Positions 5,470 to 14,448 of a stretch of DNA of 25,618 nt are shown piece by piece (the first letter of the stretch is position 1; the number at the start of each line of letters is the position of its first letter). The DNA is from CAYTSA01 sp964440345. GTDB taxonomy: Bacteria > Desulfobacterota > Desulfovibrionia > Desulfovibrionales > Desulfovibrionaceae. Location of the stretch: assembly GCA_964440345.1 (NCBI GenBank), contig CAYTSA010000053.1, positions 1 through 25,618 of the forward strand, written 5' to 3'. Below the pieces are notes generated by a model. It saw only the letters and a list, made by a program, of their open reading frames with translations. It ran no database searches and was not told the origin of the DNA. The translations under genes were made by a program, and so were the position numbers.

Positions 5470-7167
5470 TTATACGTTGCATCTACGGCGCAGCAGGGCC
5501 AGGGCTGGGACCGCCAGCAAGAGCAACCAATCCAGGCTCAGTTTGGCGGACGGAGCCAACGTGCAGCCGCTGTCGCCGCCGTCCGGGGCGTTGTTGATGC
5601 GGAAAATGGCGGTACTGCCGCTCACTTCATAGGCGGCCAGCAGCAGCGGATATCCTGTAGGGCTGTCGTCGCTGTCCACCACTTTCATGCCTTCCGGCGC
5701 CAGATTGCCGGCTGTGCCGGCTTCGGGGTTTCCGTCGTAGTTGCGGGTGTTCATGTACTGAAGAAAGACCGGGGAGGCCGGGTTGGTAACGTCATAGACC
5801 ATTATGCCGCCCATGCGTTCCAGGCCGATGAAGGCGAACACTTGATCGTCGAAAATGCCCAGGGCCAATGCTTCAGGTTCAGAGCCCTTGTCGTCGCTTC
5901 TGTTGTCAAAGGAATTGTTTTCATTGTCGGTGGAGTTGAAGTTTGCCGGATACATGGAGGCCAGGGTCTGGGCAAAGTCGTCAGAGCTGTCGTAGACTTG
6001 TTCGATGCTGGTCCCGGTTGCCTTGTATATGCCGAAAGACCGGCCGCCAAAGGAATATATCATATCGTAGTCGCCGTCGCCGTCGATGTCGCCGTTGGCG
6101 GTGGTCATCTTCAGCCTGCCCAGCAAGGCTTCGTCTTGCAAAGTTGCAGCGTCTGGAAAGGCGGCGGGGTCAAGCGTAACGTCTTTGACGCGGGTTTCTT
6201 CGCTATAACCGTCGTAATCCCTGGAGTCGCCTTCGTTGGCTGTGACCAGGTAATATGCGTCGTCTTTTTCAAAAACTGCTATTGAGTCTGGCTGGTACAT
6301 GCCTGCCACATTGTCATAAGAGCGGATGTTGATGGCGTTGTCCTTGTTGCTGGCGTCGAGCGGATGCGCTGAGTAGTCCTTGTAGCCTAAGGGCAGGATG
6401 GCGGTGATCGCCATGCTCTGCAAGTCAATTGCGGCGATGGCGTTGTTCTCTTGCAAAGAGCACCAGGCCATTTCGCTGTTGGGCGCAACAGCAATGTACT
6501 CGGGTTCAACGTCCATAGCCACAGTGGCGGCTGGACCGAAGATGCGCACGCCGGCGTTTATCAAAGCGTCTTTCTGGTCGTTGAAGCCTGTGAACGGCAA
6601 TTGGTTCACCACAGCCTGGTCCAGGCCGTTACCGATGTCCACCACGGTGATGGAGCCTTCCGGGTCCACAGTGTAGTCGTCGTTTGGCTCGCCTTCATTG
6701 GCGGCCAGAATGTAGCGGCCGTTCGGAGAAAACGTTACCATGTCTGGCAGTGCGCCGGCGGCAAACTGAGTCTGAAATTCGCCTTTGGTGTTGAAGACGG
6801 CGATGACGCCGTCGGCCTGTTTGTCGCTGTTTTCCACAGCAGCGGCCACCAGGCCGTTTTTCACGGCCACGCTGTTCACGCCGCCGCCATACGCGCTCAC
6901 GTCCAGTACGCCTTTTTTGGTCGGATTCGCAGGGTCGGAGGCGTCCAGTATGTCAATGGCCTTGTCATTGCCGTTGACCACAAATATCTGGTTGTTGTCC
7001 GGGTCATAGGCGACGATTTCTGCAGCGCTTTCATCAAAAACGCCGGTTTTGTACACGCCGGAAAGGCTCAGGTTCACTTTGCCATCGTCTGCGTTGGCGG
7101 TAGCAGTTGTCGCAACCAGTGCGCACGCCAGCAGCATAAGGCTCCACAGTTTCAGGTAACGTCGCAT
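5470..7167 (-). CDS. Secreted choice-of-anchor-I type beta-propeller protein with C-terminal sorting-like tail
   Basis: The protein has 565 residues. Residues 1-26 form a Sec signal peptide (MRRYLKLWSLMLLACALVATTATANA, described here as basic start, hydrophobic core, AxA end). The mature part shows repeated blade-like phrases, such as YDPDNNQIFVVNGNDKAIDILD, SVAVKNGLVAAAV and FSPNGRYILAANEGEPND, and conserved family stretches such as PDSIAVFEKDDAYYLVTANEGDSRDYDG and LGLERMGGIMVYD. These are typical of the choice-of-anchor-I family, which is exported and often found with extracellular phosphatases; its activity is not known. The tail has a Gly-x-x-Gly-Cys segment, then a 15-18 residue hydrophobic helix and Arg-Arg-Arg, which resembles bacterial CTERM sorting signals. 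AGGAGG lies 6 bases before the ATG. The gene is divergent from the membrane kinase at 7376. Confidence 0.85.
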   Translation of the reverse strand: MRRYLKLWSLMLLACALVATTATANADDGKVNLSLSGVYKTGVFDESAAEIVAYDPDNNQIFVVNGNDKAIDILDASDPANPTKKGVLDVSAYGGGVNSVAVKNGLVAAAVENSDKQADGVIAVFNTKGEFQTQFAAGALPDMVTFSPNGRYILAANEGEPNDDYTVDPEGSITVVDIGNGLDQAVVNQLPFTGFNDQKDALINAGVRIFGPAATVAMDVEPEYIAVAPNSEMAWCSLQENNAIAAIDLQSMAITAILPLGYKDYSAHPLDASNKDNAINIRSYDNVAGMYQPDSIAVFEKDDAYYLVTANEGDSRDYDGYSEETRVKDVTLDPAAFPDAATLQDEALLGRLKMTTANGDIDGDGDYDMIYSFGGRSFGIYKATGTSIEQVYDSSDDFAQTLASMYPANFNSTDNENNSFDNRSDDKGSEPEALALGIFDDQVFAFIGLERMGGIMVYDVTNPASPVFLQYMNTRNYDGNPEAGTAGNLAPEGMKVVDSDDSPTGYPLLLAAYEVSGSTAIFRINNAPDGGDSGCTLAPSAKLSLDWLLLLAVPALALLRRRCNV

Positions 7168-7234
7168 ACGATCCTCCTTTTTGAGTTCACGTCAAACAGC
7201 ATCTCCATAGCAATAGCGCATCAGCTAAATACGA

Positions 7235-7263
7235 ATTATATATTGTAACACTAGACGCTGTCT
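7235..7263 (-). promoter_or_regulatory. Possible promoter of the choice-of-anchor-I gene
   Basis: The divergent gap 7168-7375 holds an AT-rich island at 7226-7252. On the minus strand it contains a perfect TATAAT (7235-7240), with only a poor -35 (AGACAG, 7258-7263) 17 bp upstream. The same island could hold the kinase promoter on the other strand. Confidence 0.35.
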
Positions 7264-7375
7264 GTTGCGCCTGTGCTTCACGAAAGAGGCAAATGTGTGA
7301 CGACGCAAGCTCTTGTTTTGCTGCGGCAATAACGGTACAACTCGTGAACATTGTCCGTGTCGCCAGGAGATATGC

Positions 7376-10300
7376 ATGTCACGATTTACTGCAGTTGCGC
7401 CCAAAATCCGTCTTTCGCACAAGCTTGCTGTAGCATTTATCATGTTTGCTTTGGCCGCCGCCGGGGTTGTTGGGTATGTCCTCTATGTGACGGCCATGGA
7501 GCAGATACGTGCGGACATTCATCGCCGTTTGCGCGACATGGCCGCCGTAGCCGCCCTGCAGGTAGACCCATGGACGCACTCCACCTTACAGACTCAGGAG
7601 CAGGAGGCGGGACCTACTTACAAGAAAATCAAGAAAATATTGCAAGACATTCGTGATCAGACCTCTGATATCCGTTTCATCTACACCATGCGGCCGGACG
7701 AAGAGATAGGCATACGTTTTGTGGTGGACGCAGAGGAGAATCCTGAGGACATGGCCAGGCTTGGATCACCGTACGATGACCCGAGCCCCTTGTTGGCCGC
7801 TGTGGTGAAAGACCTGGAGCAGGTGACGGTGGAAGAAGATTTCTACACAGACGAGTGGGGGACCTGGCTGTCCGGCTATGCGCCCATTAAACACTCGGAC
7901 GGCAGGCTGGAGGCGGTGCTTGGCGTGGATATTTCTGTGGACGAGGTCAAAAGCTATGAGAACCGTTTGCTCTTGCTCTCCTTGGGCGCTGGCGCTCTGA
8001 CCCTGCCTCTTATCCTAATTGGCGGCTACCTGGTGGGACGCCGCATTGCCAAGCCCATAGAGAAGGTGACCACTGGCGCTCAGCGCATTGGCCAGGGCGA
8101 TTTGGACGTGCAGCTGGAAGTCACGGGGAACGACGAAATAGGCTTGTTGGCCGGCTCCTTCAATGACATGGCCGGCAAGCTGCGTCGCAGCCGCGAGCAG
8201 CTGAGTGAAATGATAGAGAAGTACCGCTCCATCTTTGAGAACGCAGTGGAGGGGATTTTTCAGTCCACCTTGGATGGAAAAATTCTGGTGGCCAACACGG
8301 CCATGATGCGCATGTTCGGTTATGATTCATTGGATGATTTGCAAGCCAATGTCGCCAGCGCTGCAGAGCAGCTGTACGCCGACCCTGCTGACCGGCGCCG
8401 CTTCATTGAAACCTTGCAGCGCGACGGCCGCGTTGAGGGATTGCACCTGGAGATGCAGAGGCGGGACGGGTCCTGCATCCACGTGGAGCTCTCCGCTCAG
8501 TTGACCGAAACCAAAGAAGGTCCGGTTATTGAAGGCATGGTCCAGGACGTGACCGAGCGCTGGGCCTGGGAGCTGGCGGAAAAGCAACGCCAGGCCGCCG
8601 AAGCAGCGTCTGAAGCCAAGAGTTCTTTTCTGGCCAACATGAGCCACGAAATCCGCACGCCAATGAACGCCGTCATGGGCATGACCGAGCTGGCCCTGAA
8701 AACAGAACTAACAATCAAGCAGCGGGATTACCTGACAAAAATTCGCTCTTCCGCACGTTCGTTGTTAGGCATTATTAATGATATCCTGGATTTTTCCAAG
8801 ATAGAGGCCGGCAAGCTGGAGCTGGAGGATACGGATTTTCAGCTGCAGGCCGTGATGGAAAGCCTTGGCGATTTGCTGGGAGGCCGGGCCGCAGAGAAGG
8901 ACCTGGAGTTTCTCGTTTCCATCGCCGACGGCGTTCCCTGTTCGCTGGTGGGCGACCCTTTGCGGCTGAGCCAGGTGCTCATCAATCTGACAGCCAACGC
9001 CGTGAAGTTCACTGATAAAGGGGAGGTGGAGGTCCGCGTTTCCCTGGCCCCGGAGAGCGACTCCGACGCCACAGTGGCGCATCTTCATTTTTCCGTGCGG
9101 GACACCGGGGTGGGTATTGCTCCAGAAAAGTTGAACACCCTGTTCCAATCCTTTTCCCAGGCAGACGCCTCCACCACCAGAAAGTACGGCGGCACAGGCC
9201 TGGGCCTGGCCATTACCAAAAAGCTTACAGACATGATGGGCGGCGAACTGGACGTGCATAGCGAGCCGGGAGAGGGAACAACTTTCACCGTCCGGCTTTC
9301 CTTTACCCGGCAGGCAGCGGAAAAGGAATACGTACCCACCCGCCAGAGTGGACTGAAAGCCTTGCGCGTCTTGGTGGTGGACGACAACGCCAACGCCCGG
9401 CAGATTATTTTCGAAACCTTGCAGTCGTTCCATTTTCACGCTGACGTCGCCTCTGGCGGCGAGCAGGCCCTGGACATGATTGAAAGCGCTGACGCGCCCT
9501 ACGACCTGGTGCTTATGGACTGGTCCATGCCTGGCGTGGATGGCGTAGAAACCGTGCGCCGGCTGCGGGCAAAACCCGGGTATGAGCGGTTGCCCTCTGT
9601 CATAATGATTACGGCCTATGGCCGGGACGACGCCAGGGAACAGGCCGGGGAGCTGAAAGTAGACGGGTATCTGGATAAGCCGGTCAACCCCTCCTCGCTG
9701 TTTGACGCCATTATGGGCGTCTTTGGTTGCGAATTGGCGGACGGGGGTGACGCACTGGAGACCGAAGAAGCTGCGGGCAAACTGGCCGGGGCTCGGGTGT
9801 TGCTGGTGGAGGACTTCGCCATCAACCAGCAGGTGGCCGTGGAAATGCTGCAGGACGCCGGCGTTCGCGTCACTGTGGCCTGCAATGGCCAGGAAGCCTT
9901 GGATGTTTTGCATGCGGCGCAGTTTGACGCCGTGCTTATGGACCTGCAGATGCCGGTCATGGACGGCTATGAAGCGGCGCGCCGGATTCGGGAAAATCCG
10001 AAATGGGACGGCATGCCGGTCATCGCCATGACCGCCCACGCCATGCAGACGGACAGGGAAAAGTGTCTGGCACTGGGCATGAACGACCATTTGTCCAAAC
10101 CTATTGAATCAGCGGAGTTGTACAAAGCCCTGGCCAAGTGGACGCACGTGGAAAGGGGGGAGGCGGCGCCTGCGCCAAGAGCAAGCGCCAAGCCGGCGGC
10201 GGACGAGGTTGCGCTTCCTGCTGCGCTGCCAGGCCTGGACCTGGAGCAGGGGCTGCGGCGGGTTAAAGGAAAGACCGGCCTGTATCTGCGCTTGCTCAAG

Positions 10301-10825
10301 GAGTTTCATCGCGATTTCGCCACTGCGGCCCGGCCGGTGTCTGCGGCCATGGAGCGGGGCGATTTGGCCCAGGCGGCAATGCGCACCCACGGAGTGAAGG
10401 GAGTGGCTGGGAATCTGGGCGCTGTGGAGCTGTATGAGGCCGCCCTGGCGCTGGAGACTGCCCTTAAAGAGGAAGACGCAGCCAAAGGCGGGGAGCTTTT
10501 CGTCCAGTTTTCCCAAGCGCTGGATACGGTTATTGCCGGGGTGACCGCCTGGAAGGAAGAACAGGCGCAGACCTCAGGCGCCAAGTCCTCCCAGGGAGCC
10601 GATCTTGTTGTGCTGCAAGCGTTATTGCAAGAGCTGGACGGACAGCTTGCAGAAAGCTCTTTCAACGCGCCCCAAACAGTGCAAACCCTGGCCGGGCATT
10701 TGGCCGGCGGAGAGTACGGCGACGCCTTTGCGCAACTGGAAGAAGCCGTTACGCGGTTCGACTTTGCCGGCGCACGGGAGAAGTTGGCTGCGCTGGCCCA
10801 AGAGCTGGAAGCCGAGCTTTCCTGA
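7376..10825 (+). CDS. Membrane hybrid histidine kinase: sensor-HAMP-PAS-HisKA-HATPase-REC-REC-Hpt
   Basis: The protein has 1149 residues, counted from the ATG preceded by GGAGA. Membrane helices at about 17-39 and 198-220 enclose a periplasmic sensor of about 155 residues with Cache-like phrases (DIRFIYTMRP, WLSGYAPIKHSDGRLEAVLGVDIS). A HAMP linker (about 221-273), a PAS domain (about 278-395) and a coiled coil follow. HisKA has phospho-His424 in MSHEIRTPMN. The ATPase domain has Asn541, DTGVGIAP (576-583) and GGTGLGL. Two receivers follow, with Asp715 and Asp856, then an Hpt domain with His1005 in THGVKG. The last 75 residues are helical and of unknown role. The N-terminal extension to 7313 has no SD and is rejected. 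The signal is presumably extracytoplasmic; no cognate response regulator gene is adjacent. Confidence 0.95.
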   Translation: MSRFTAVAPKIRLSHKLAVAFIMFALAAAGVVGYVLYVTAMEQIRADIHRRLRDMAAVAALQVDPWTHSTLQTQEQEAGPTYKKIKKILQDIRDQTSDIRFIYTMRPDEEIGIRFVVDAEENPEDMARLGSPYDDPSPLLAAVVKDLEQVTVEEDFYTDEWGTWLSGYAPIKHSDGRLEAVLGVDISVDEVKSYENRLLLLSLGAGALTLPLILIGGYLVGRRIAKPIEKVTTGAQRIGQGDLDVQLEVTGNDEIGLLAGSFNDMAGKLRRSREQLSEMIEKYRSIFENAVEGIFQSTLDGKILVANTAMMRMFGYDSLDDLQANVASAAEQLYADPADRRRFIETLQRDGRVEGLHLEMQRRDGSCIHVELSAQLTETKEGPVIEGMVQDVTERWAWELAEKQRQAAEAASEAKSSFLANMSHEIRTPMNAVMGMTELALKTELTIKQRDYLTKIRSSARSLLGIINDILDFSKIEAGKLELEDTDFQLQAVMESLGDLLGGRAAEKDLEFLVSIADGVPCSLVGDPLRLSQVLINLTANAVKFTDKGEVEVRVSLAPESDSDATVAHLHFSVRDTGVGIAPEKLNTLFQSFSQADASTTRKYGGTGLGLAITKKLTDMMGGELDVHSEPGEGTTFTVRLSFTRQAAEKEYVPTRQSGLKALRVLVVDDNANARQIIFETLQSFHFHADVASGGEQALDMIESADAPYDLVLMDWSMPGVDGVETVRRLRAKPGYERLPSVIMITAYGRDDAREQAGELKVDGYLDKPVNPSSLFDAIMGVFGCELADGGDALETEEAAGKLAGARVLLVEDFAINQQVAVEMLQDAGVRVTVACNGQEALDVLHAAQFDAVLMDLQMPVMDGYEAARRIRENPKWDGMPVIAMTAHAMQTDREKCLALGMNDHLSKPIESAELYKALAKWTHVERGEAAPAPRASAKPAADEVALPAALPGLDLEQGLRRVKGKTGLYLRLLKEFHRDFATAARPVSAAMERGDLAQAAMRTHGVKGVAGNLGAVELYEAALALETALKEEDAAKGGELFVQFSQALDTVIAGVTAWKEEQAQTSGAKSSQGADLVVLQALLQELDGQLAESSFNAPQTVQTLAGHLAGGEYGDAFAQLEEAVTRFDFAGAREKLAALAQELEAELS

Positions 10826-11011
10826 TTTCTTTACGAGAACCGGCCCTAAGGTCTATAGGCTGGTAGCTGCGTTGCCAAGCCGGCGCTGCCAGATCGGTCA
10901 ATTAGTGTGCTACCTAAATCGGTCACTTTCACGTGTCATTGACAGGGGTCAGGCGGACATGGAGTCAGGCGGGCTGTTGCCTTGCGCGCCAAAGCCGGAT
11001 ATGGTTTGCCC

Positions 11012-11233
11012 ATGACAAAAGACCTTTCTTTCTACCCTCGGTTTGTTCTCGCTGTGTTCCGCCGCGGCAAGGCAGAGACTCTGCCTTATTCCTATCTAGA
11101 AGATGAAGCCCGCAAAGTGCTCAAAGGCGATGAGCTTGAAGAATTCCAGGCGGCGCTGCAGACCATGGTCAATCAGGGCCAGATAGTCCAGGCAGGGGCT
11201 CACTACCGCCTGGAAGCCGCGCCAAGGGCCTGA
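11012..11233 (+). CDS. Small unknown protein, possibly winged-helix-like
   Basis: The protein has 73 residues from the ATG at 11012; a TTG at 10982 would add ten residues of unlikely sequence. It contains FYPRFVLAVFRRGKAETLPYS, then the helix-like stretches YLEDEARKVLKGDELEEFQAALQTMVNQGQI and a terminal VQAGAHYRLE. The layout (helices, then GQIVQ-GAHYRLE) suggests a small helical or winged-helix fold, but no named family is recognised. The SD is weak. The stop is followed after 2 bases by the next small gene, so the two may be translated together. It follows the kinase by about 190 bp, with no clear terminator between. Confidence 0.6.
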   Translation: MTKDLSFYPRFVLAVFRRGKAETLPYSYLEDEARKVLKGDELEEFQAALQTMVNQGQIVQAGAHYRLEAAPRA

Positions 11234-11235
11234 AT

Positions 11236-11418
11236 ATGCGGCTGACTTCTTTTCTTATGCATCGGCGCCGGCTGAACCATCAGAGAACCTTGTGGTATTT
11301 TACGGATGAACTCATAGACCAGACCCGCGATATGCTTCGTTGCCCCACCACCACCCAGTTGGAAGAGCAGGAACAGCGCCGCCGCCTGGACAATGAGCGC
11401 AGCGGCGGGGAGAAGTAG
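11236..11418 (+). CDS. Small basic unknown protein
   Basis: The protein has 60 residues, is rich in Arg and Gln, and has no membrane segment or metal-binding motif. It begins 2 bases after the preceding stop and has AAGGG 8 bases before its ATG, which fits translational coupling. The sequence runs MRLTSFLMHRRRLNHQRTLW, then an acidic-polar middle and a Glu/Arg-rich end. A minus-strand ORF of similar length covers the same bases, so coding on this strand is likely but not certain. Repeat copy C starts 13 bp after the stop. Confidence 0.45.
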   Translation: MRLTSFLMHRRRLNHQRTLWYFTDELIDQTRDMLRCPTTTQLEEQEQRRRLDNERSGGEK

Positions 11419-11430
11419 ACGGCGCTTTTT

Positions 11431-11499
11431 TAGGACGTTTTCCAGAAACAATTTTCATTGCTTCAGGAGCGAGCGTTGTCTCAACGCGAAAATGCGCTA
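11431..11499 (-). repeat. Dispersed hairpin element, copy C
   Basis: Read on the minus strand it starts TAGCGCATTTTCGCGTTG at 11499, continues AGACAACGCTCGCTCCTGAA, and ends in GGAAAACGTCCTA at 11431. The internal stem is CCTGAAGCAAT / ATTGTTTCTGG with loop GAAA. The ends are thus inverted (TAGCGCATTTTC versus TAGGACGTTTTC). It sits 13 bp beyond the stop of the small gene at 11236-11418; here the stop is not part of the element. The second module found in copies A and F is absent. Confidence 0.85.
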
Positions 11500-11702
11500 G
11501 CGAAGGTCATGTCCGTATTCTCGAAGACTGCTATGCTTGCAGGCAATGTGCTATAATCACAAACTTTGCCGCTTTTTTTTGATCTGACTCCATCCCACTG
11601 GCGTTTCATCCAATTCTCCACTTGGCCAAGCCAGCGCCTGCATCAAACATTTTGTGATGATTTCGCTTGACGCTGCATGCAGAATGCGGCACACACTAAA
11701 AG
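11500..11702. other. Upstream region of perR
   Basis: This stretch has no gene. It contains an extended -10 element, TGcTATAAT (11549-11557), on the plus strand and an 8-T run (about 11573-11580) with no clear stem. A TTGACG (11667-11672) lies nearer to perR and lacks a good -10 at the normal distance. Which of these drives perR-katG cannot be decided from sequence. Confidence 0.45.
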
Positions 11703-11718
11703 TAGGAATACATTCCTA
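11703..11718. promoter_or_regulatory. Inverted-repeat operator upstream of perR (probable PerR box)
   Basis: TAGGAAT (11703-11709) and ATTCCTA (11712-11718) are a perfect 7-1-1-7 style inverted repeat with a 2-base centre, 14 bp before the perR ATG. PerR proteins usually bind their own promoter and that of adjacent catalase genes, so this is the best candidate operator for both genes. The sequence differs from the Bacillus PerR consensus. Confidence 0.6.
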
Positions 11719-11732
11719 ACTAGGGGCTCAAT

Positions 11733-12201
11733 ATGACTGTAGAGGCAGGCGAATTCGAACGCCGGATGGAATCCTTCATGCGCACCTGCAGGGACGCCGG
11801 AATGCGGATTACTCCNNNNNNNNNNTCCACAACGTATAGAAATTTTTAAAGAAATAGCGAAAAGCGAGGAGCACCCCCACGCTGAGCAGATTTTCCAGGG
11901 CGTGCGCGAAAGGCTACCGACCATTTCTTTGGACACAGTATACCGGACGCTTTGGTGGTTGACCGAATTGGGGCTGGCGACTGCGCTGGGGCCGAATCAG
12001 GACAGAACCCGCTTTGACGCCAACCTGGCCCGGCATCACCATTTTGTCTGCAACAAGTGTGGCTTGACCCGTGATTTTTACAGCAAAGACTTGGACAGCC
12101 TGGAGCTTCCTGAAGAAGTAGCGGCCATAGGCTCCATTGATCACACCCAGGTCGAAGTCAAAGGAATATGTCACAGGTGTAAGGCAAACCATAGAAGCTA
12201 A
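11733..12201 (+). CDS. perR: Peroxide-responsive Fur-family repressor PerR (interrupted by 10 N)
   Basis: Codons run in frame from the ATG at 11733 to 11815, then 10 N (11816-11825) interrupt, and the reading resumes at 11827 in another frame. Collapsing the N run and a shared TCC gives a continuous 151-residue protein with the expected family phrase RITPQR. In that numbering the regulatory Fe/Mn ligands of Bacillus PerR are all present: His43, Asp91, His97, His99 and Asp110 (Asp, not Glu, at this last place favours PerR over Fur). The zinc site is Cys102, Cys105, Cys142 and Cys145. The DNA-binding helix is TISLDTVYRTLWWL. PerR loses DNA binding when peroxide oxidises a ligand His. katG starts 45 bp downstream, so the two probably form one operon controlled by the operator at 11703-11718. 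Confidence 0.9.
11816..11825. other. Run of 10 N inside perR (assembly gap)
   Basis: The flanks read ACTCC before and TCCACA after. Removing the N and merging the shared TCC restores the Thr-Pro-Gln-Arg phrase of the Fur family in frame. The true gap is therefore probably a 3-base overlap, not 10 missing bases. Confidence 0.9.
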
Positions 12202-12246
12202 ATGCGCTCTGCGCAACACATGCAGAAGAAAGAAGGAGCAAACAGT

Positions 12247-14431
12247 ATGAGTGAACAAAGTAAGTGCCCAGTAACGGGCCGGACAAGCAGACAGGTTGCA
12301 GGCGGCGGCATGTCGAACCGCGACTGGTGGCCGAACCAGTTGAATCTGCACATCTTGCACCAGCATTCAAGTAAATCGAATCCGCTGGGCGAGGATTTCA
12401 ACTACGCCCAGGAGTTTGCGGCGCTTGACCTGGAGGCGGTGAAGAAGGATTTGTTTGCGCTGATGACCGACTCTAAAGAGTGGTGGCCGGCCGACTGGGG
12501 CCACTATGGCCCCTTGTTCATCCGCATGGCCTGGCACAGCGCCGGCACCTACCGCATGGGCGACGGCCGCGGCGGCGCCGGCTCCGGCAACCAGCGGTTG
12601 GCGCCTCTGAACAGCTGGCCGGACAACGTCAACCTGGACAAGGCCCGCCGTCTGCTGTGGCCGGTCAAGCAAAAGTACGGGCGGAGACTCTCCTGGGCCG
12701 ATCTTATGATTCTGGCCGGCAACTGCGCCATCGAATCCATGGGCCTGAAGCCTTTTGGTTTTGCCGGCGGCCGGGAGGACGTCTGGGAGCCGGAAGAAGA
12801 TATTTACTGGGGCTCCGAGGACGCCTGGCTGGGCGACGCCCGCTACAAGGGCGGCCGGGAGCTGGACAACCCCCTGGCCGCCGTGCAGATGGGGCTGATC
12901 TACGTGAACCCGGAAGGGCCCAACGGCAACCCCGACCCGGTTGCTTCTGGTCAGGACGTGCGCGAGACCTTTGCCCGCATGGCCATGAACGACGAAGAGA
13001 CTGTGGCCCTGGTGGCCGGCGGCCACACGTTCGGCAAGTGCCACGGCGCCGGCGACGCCGCCCACGTGGGGCCGGAGCCCGAAGCCGCGCCCATTGAGCA
13101 GCAGGGCCTGGGCTGGAAAAGCAGCTTTGGCTCTGGCAAGGCCGGCGACCAGATAGGCAGCGGCATTGAAGGGGCGTGGAAACCCAAGCCGACCACCTGG
13201 GACATGGGCTATCTGAAAGTCCTGTTCAAGTATGAATGGGAGCTGGTCAAGAGCCCGGCTGGCGCAAACCAGTGGCTGGCCAAGGACGTGGAGGAAGAGG
13301 ATATGGTGGTTGACGCGCACGACCCGTCCAAAAAGAATAGGCCTATGATGACCACTGCGGACCTGTCGTTGCGGTACGATCCTGGCTACGAGCCCATTGC
13401 CCGGCGCTACCTGGAAAACCCCGAAGAGTTTGCCGGCGCCTTTGCCCGGGCCTGGTTCAAGCTCACCCACCGCGACATGGGCCCGCGCTCGCGCTACCTG
13501 GGGCCGGACGTTCCCGCCGAAGTTTTAATCTGGCAGGACCCCGTGCCGGCGGTAGACCATGAGCTGGTTGACGAGCAGGACATAGCCGCTCTCAAGCAAC
13601 AAGTGCTGGCTTCCGGCCTGTCCGTCTCGCAGCTGGTCAGCACAGCCTGGGCTTCGGCCTCCACCTTCCGCGGCTCGGACATGCGCGGGGGCGCCAACGG
13701 GGCGCGCATTCGCCTGGCGCCGCAAAAGGATTGGGAAGTCAACGAACCTGAGCAGTTGCAGAGCGTGCTGCAGACTCTGGAAGCAGTGCAGAAGGAGTTC
13801 AACGCTGCGCAGTCCGGGAAAAAAGTCTCACTGGCGGACCTGATCGTTCTGGCCGGATGCGCCGGCGTGGAACAGGCGGCCAAAGCCGCCGGCCATGAGC
13901 TGGTTGTCCCCTTTATACCGGGGCGCACGGACGCCACGCCGGAGCAGACGGACGCAGAGTCCTTTGCCGTGCTGGAGCCGGCGGCGGACGGGTTTCGGAA
14001 CTACCTGAAAGGCAAATACTCCGTATCCGCAGAGGAGCTGCTCATTGACCGGGCGCAGCTGCTGACCCTGACNNNNNNNNNNGGTGCTCATCGGCGGTCT
14101 GCGCGTGCTGCACGCCAACTTCAAGCATTCGCCGCTGGGCGTGCTTACCAACAAACCGGAAAGGCTGACCAATGACTTCTTCGTGAACCTGCTCGACATG
14201 GGCACGGAGTGGCGGGCGACAGCGGACGAGAACTTGTTTGAAGGCCGGGACAGGGAAACAGGCGAGCTGCAATGGACTGCTAGCCGCGTGGACCTCGTCC
14301 TGGGCGCGAATTCACAGCTAAGGGCCGTGGCCGAAGTCTATGGCTGCGAGGACTCCGGGGAGAAATTCGTGCAGGACTTCGTGGCGGCGTGGAACAAGGT
14401 CATGAATCTTGACCGCTTTGACCTGGTCTAA
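12247..14431 (+). CDS. katG: Catalase-peroxidase KatG (interrupted by 10 N)
   Basis: This haem enzyme removes hydrogen peroxide by catalase and peroxidase reactions. The start is the ATG at 12247, with GGAG 8 bases upstream. The distal residues are Arg93, Trp96 and His97 (FIRMAWHSAGTYR). The Met-Tyr-Trp adduct is Trp96, Tyr219 (GLIYVNPEGP) and Met245 (RMAMND), and the proximal haem ligand is His260 (AGGHTFGK). The C-terminal duplicated domain follows. Near 14072 the reading stops at LLTLT and resumes at VLIGGLRVL; the family has about five residues (APEMT) there, i.e. 15-16 bases, not the 10 N written. With them the protein would be about 729 residues, the normal length. It lacks a signal peptide and is cytoplasmic. 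It lies 45 bp after perR and is probably repressed by it. Confidence 0.96.
14073..14082. other. Run of 10 N inside katG (assembly gap)
   Basis: The run falls between Leu-Thr-Leu-Thr and Val-Leu-Ile-Gly-Gly of KatG. Family alignment by eye predicts five missing residues, so the true gap is close to 15 bases; the 10-N filler puts the 3' part in the wrong frame. Confidence 0.9.
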
Positions 14432-14448
14432 GAGAATATTGCGTATAC

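Noticed and set aside
8765..10090. 441-residue antisense ORF opposite the membrane kinase
   Set aside because: GC-rich third positions of the kinase keep the opposite frame open; composition is His/Gln/Gly-rich with no domain.
11203..11451. 82-residue minus-strand ORF with a hydrophobic stretch
   Set aside because: It overlaps the better supported plus-strand gene (SD, coupling to the upstream gene) and runs into repeat copy C.
11733..12201. perR as a frameshifted pseudogene
   Set aside because: The break coincides exactly with a 10-N filler and disappears when the shared TCC is merged; all functional residues are intact.
12367..13470. 367-residue antisense ORF opposite katG
   Set aside because: It is a shadow of katG; Val/Gly/His-rich composition and no family features.
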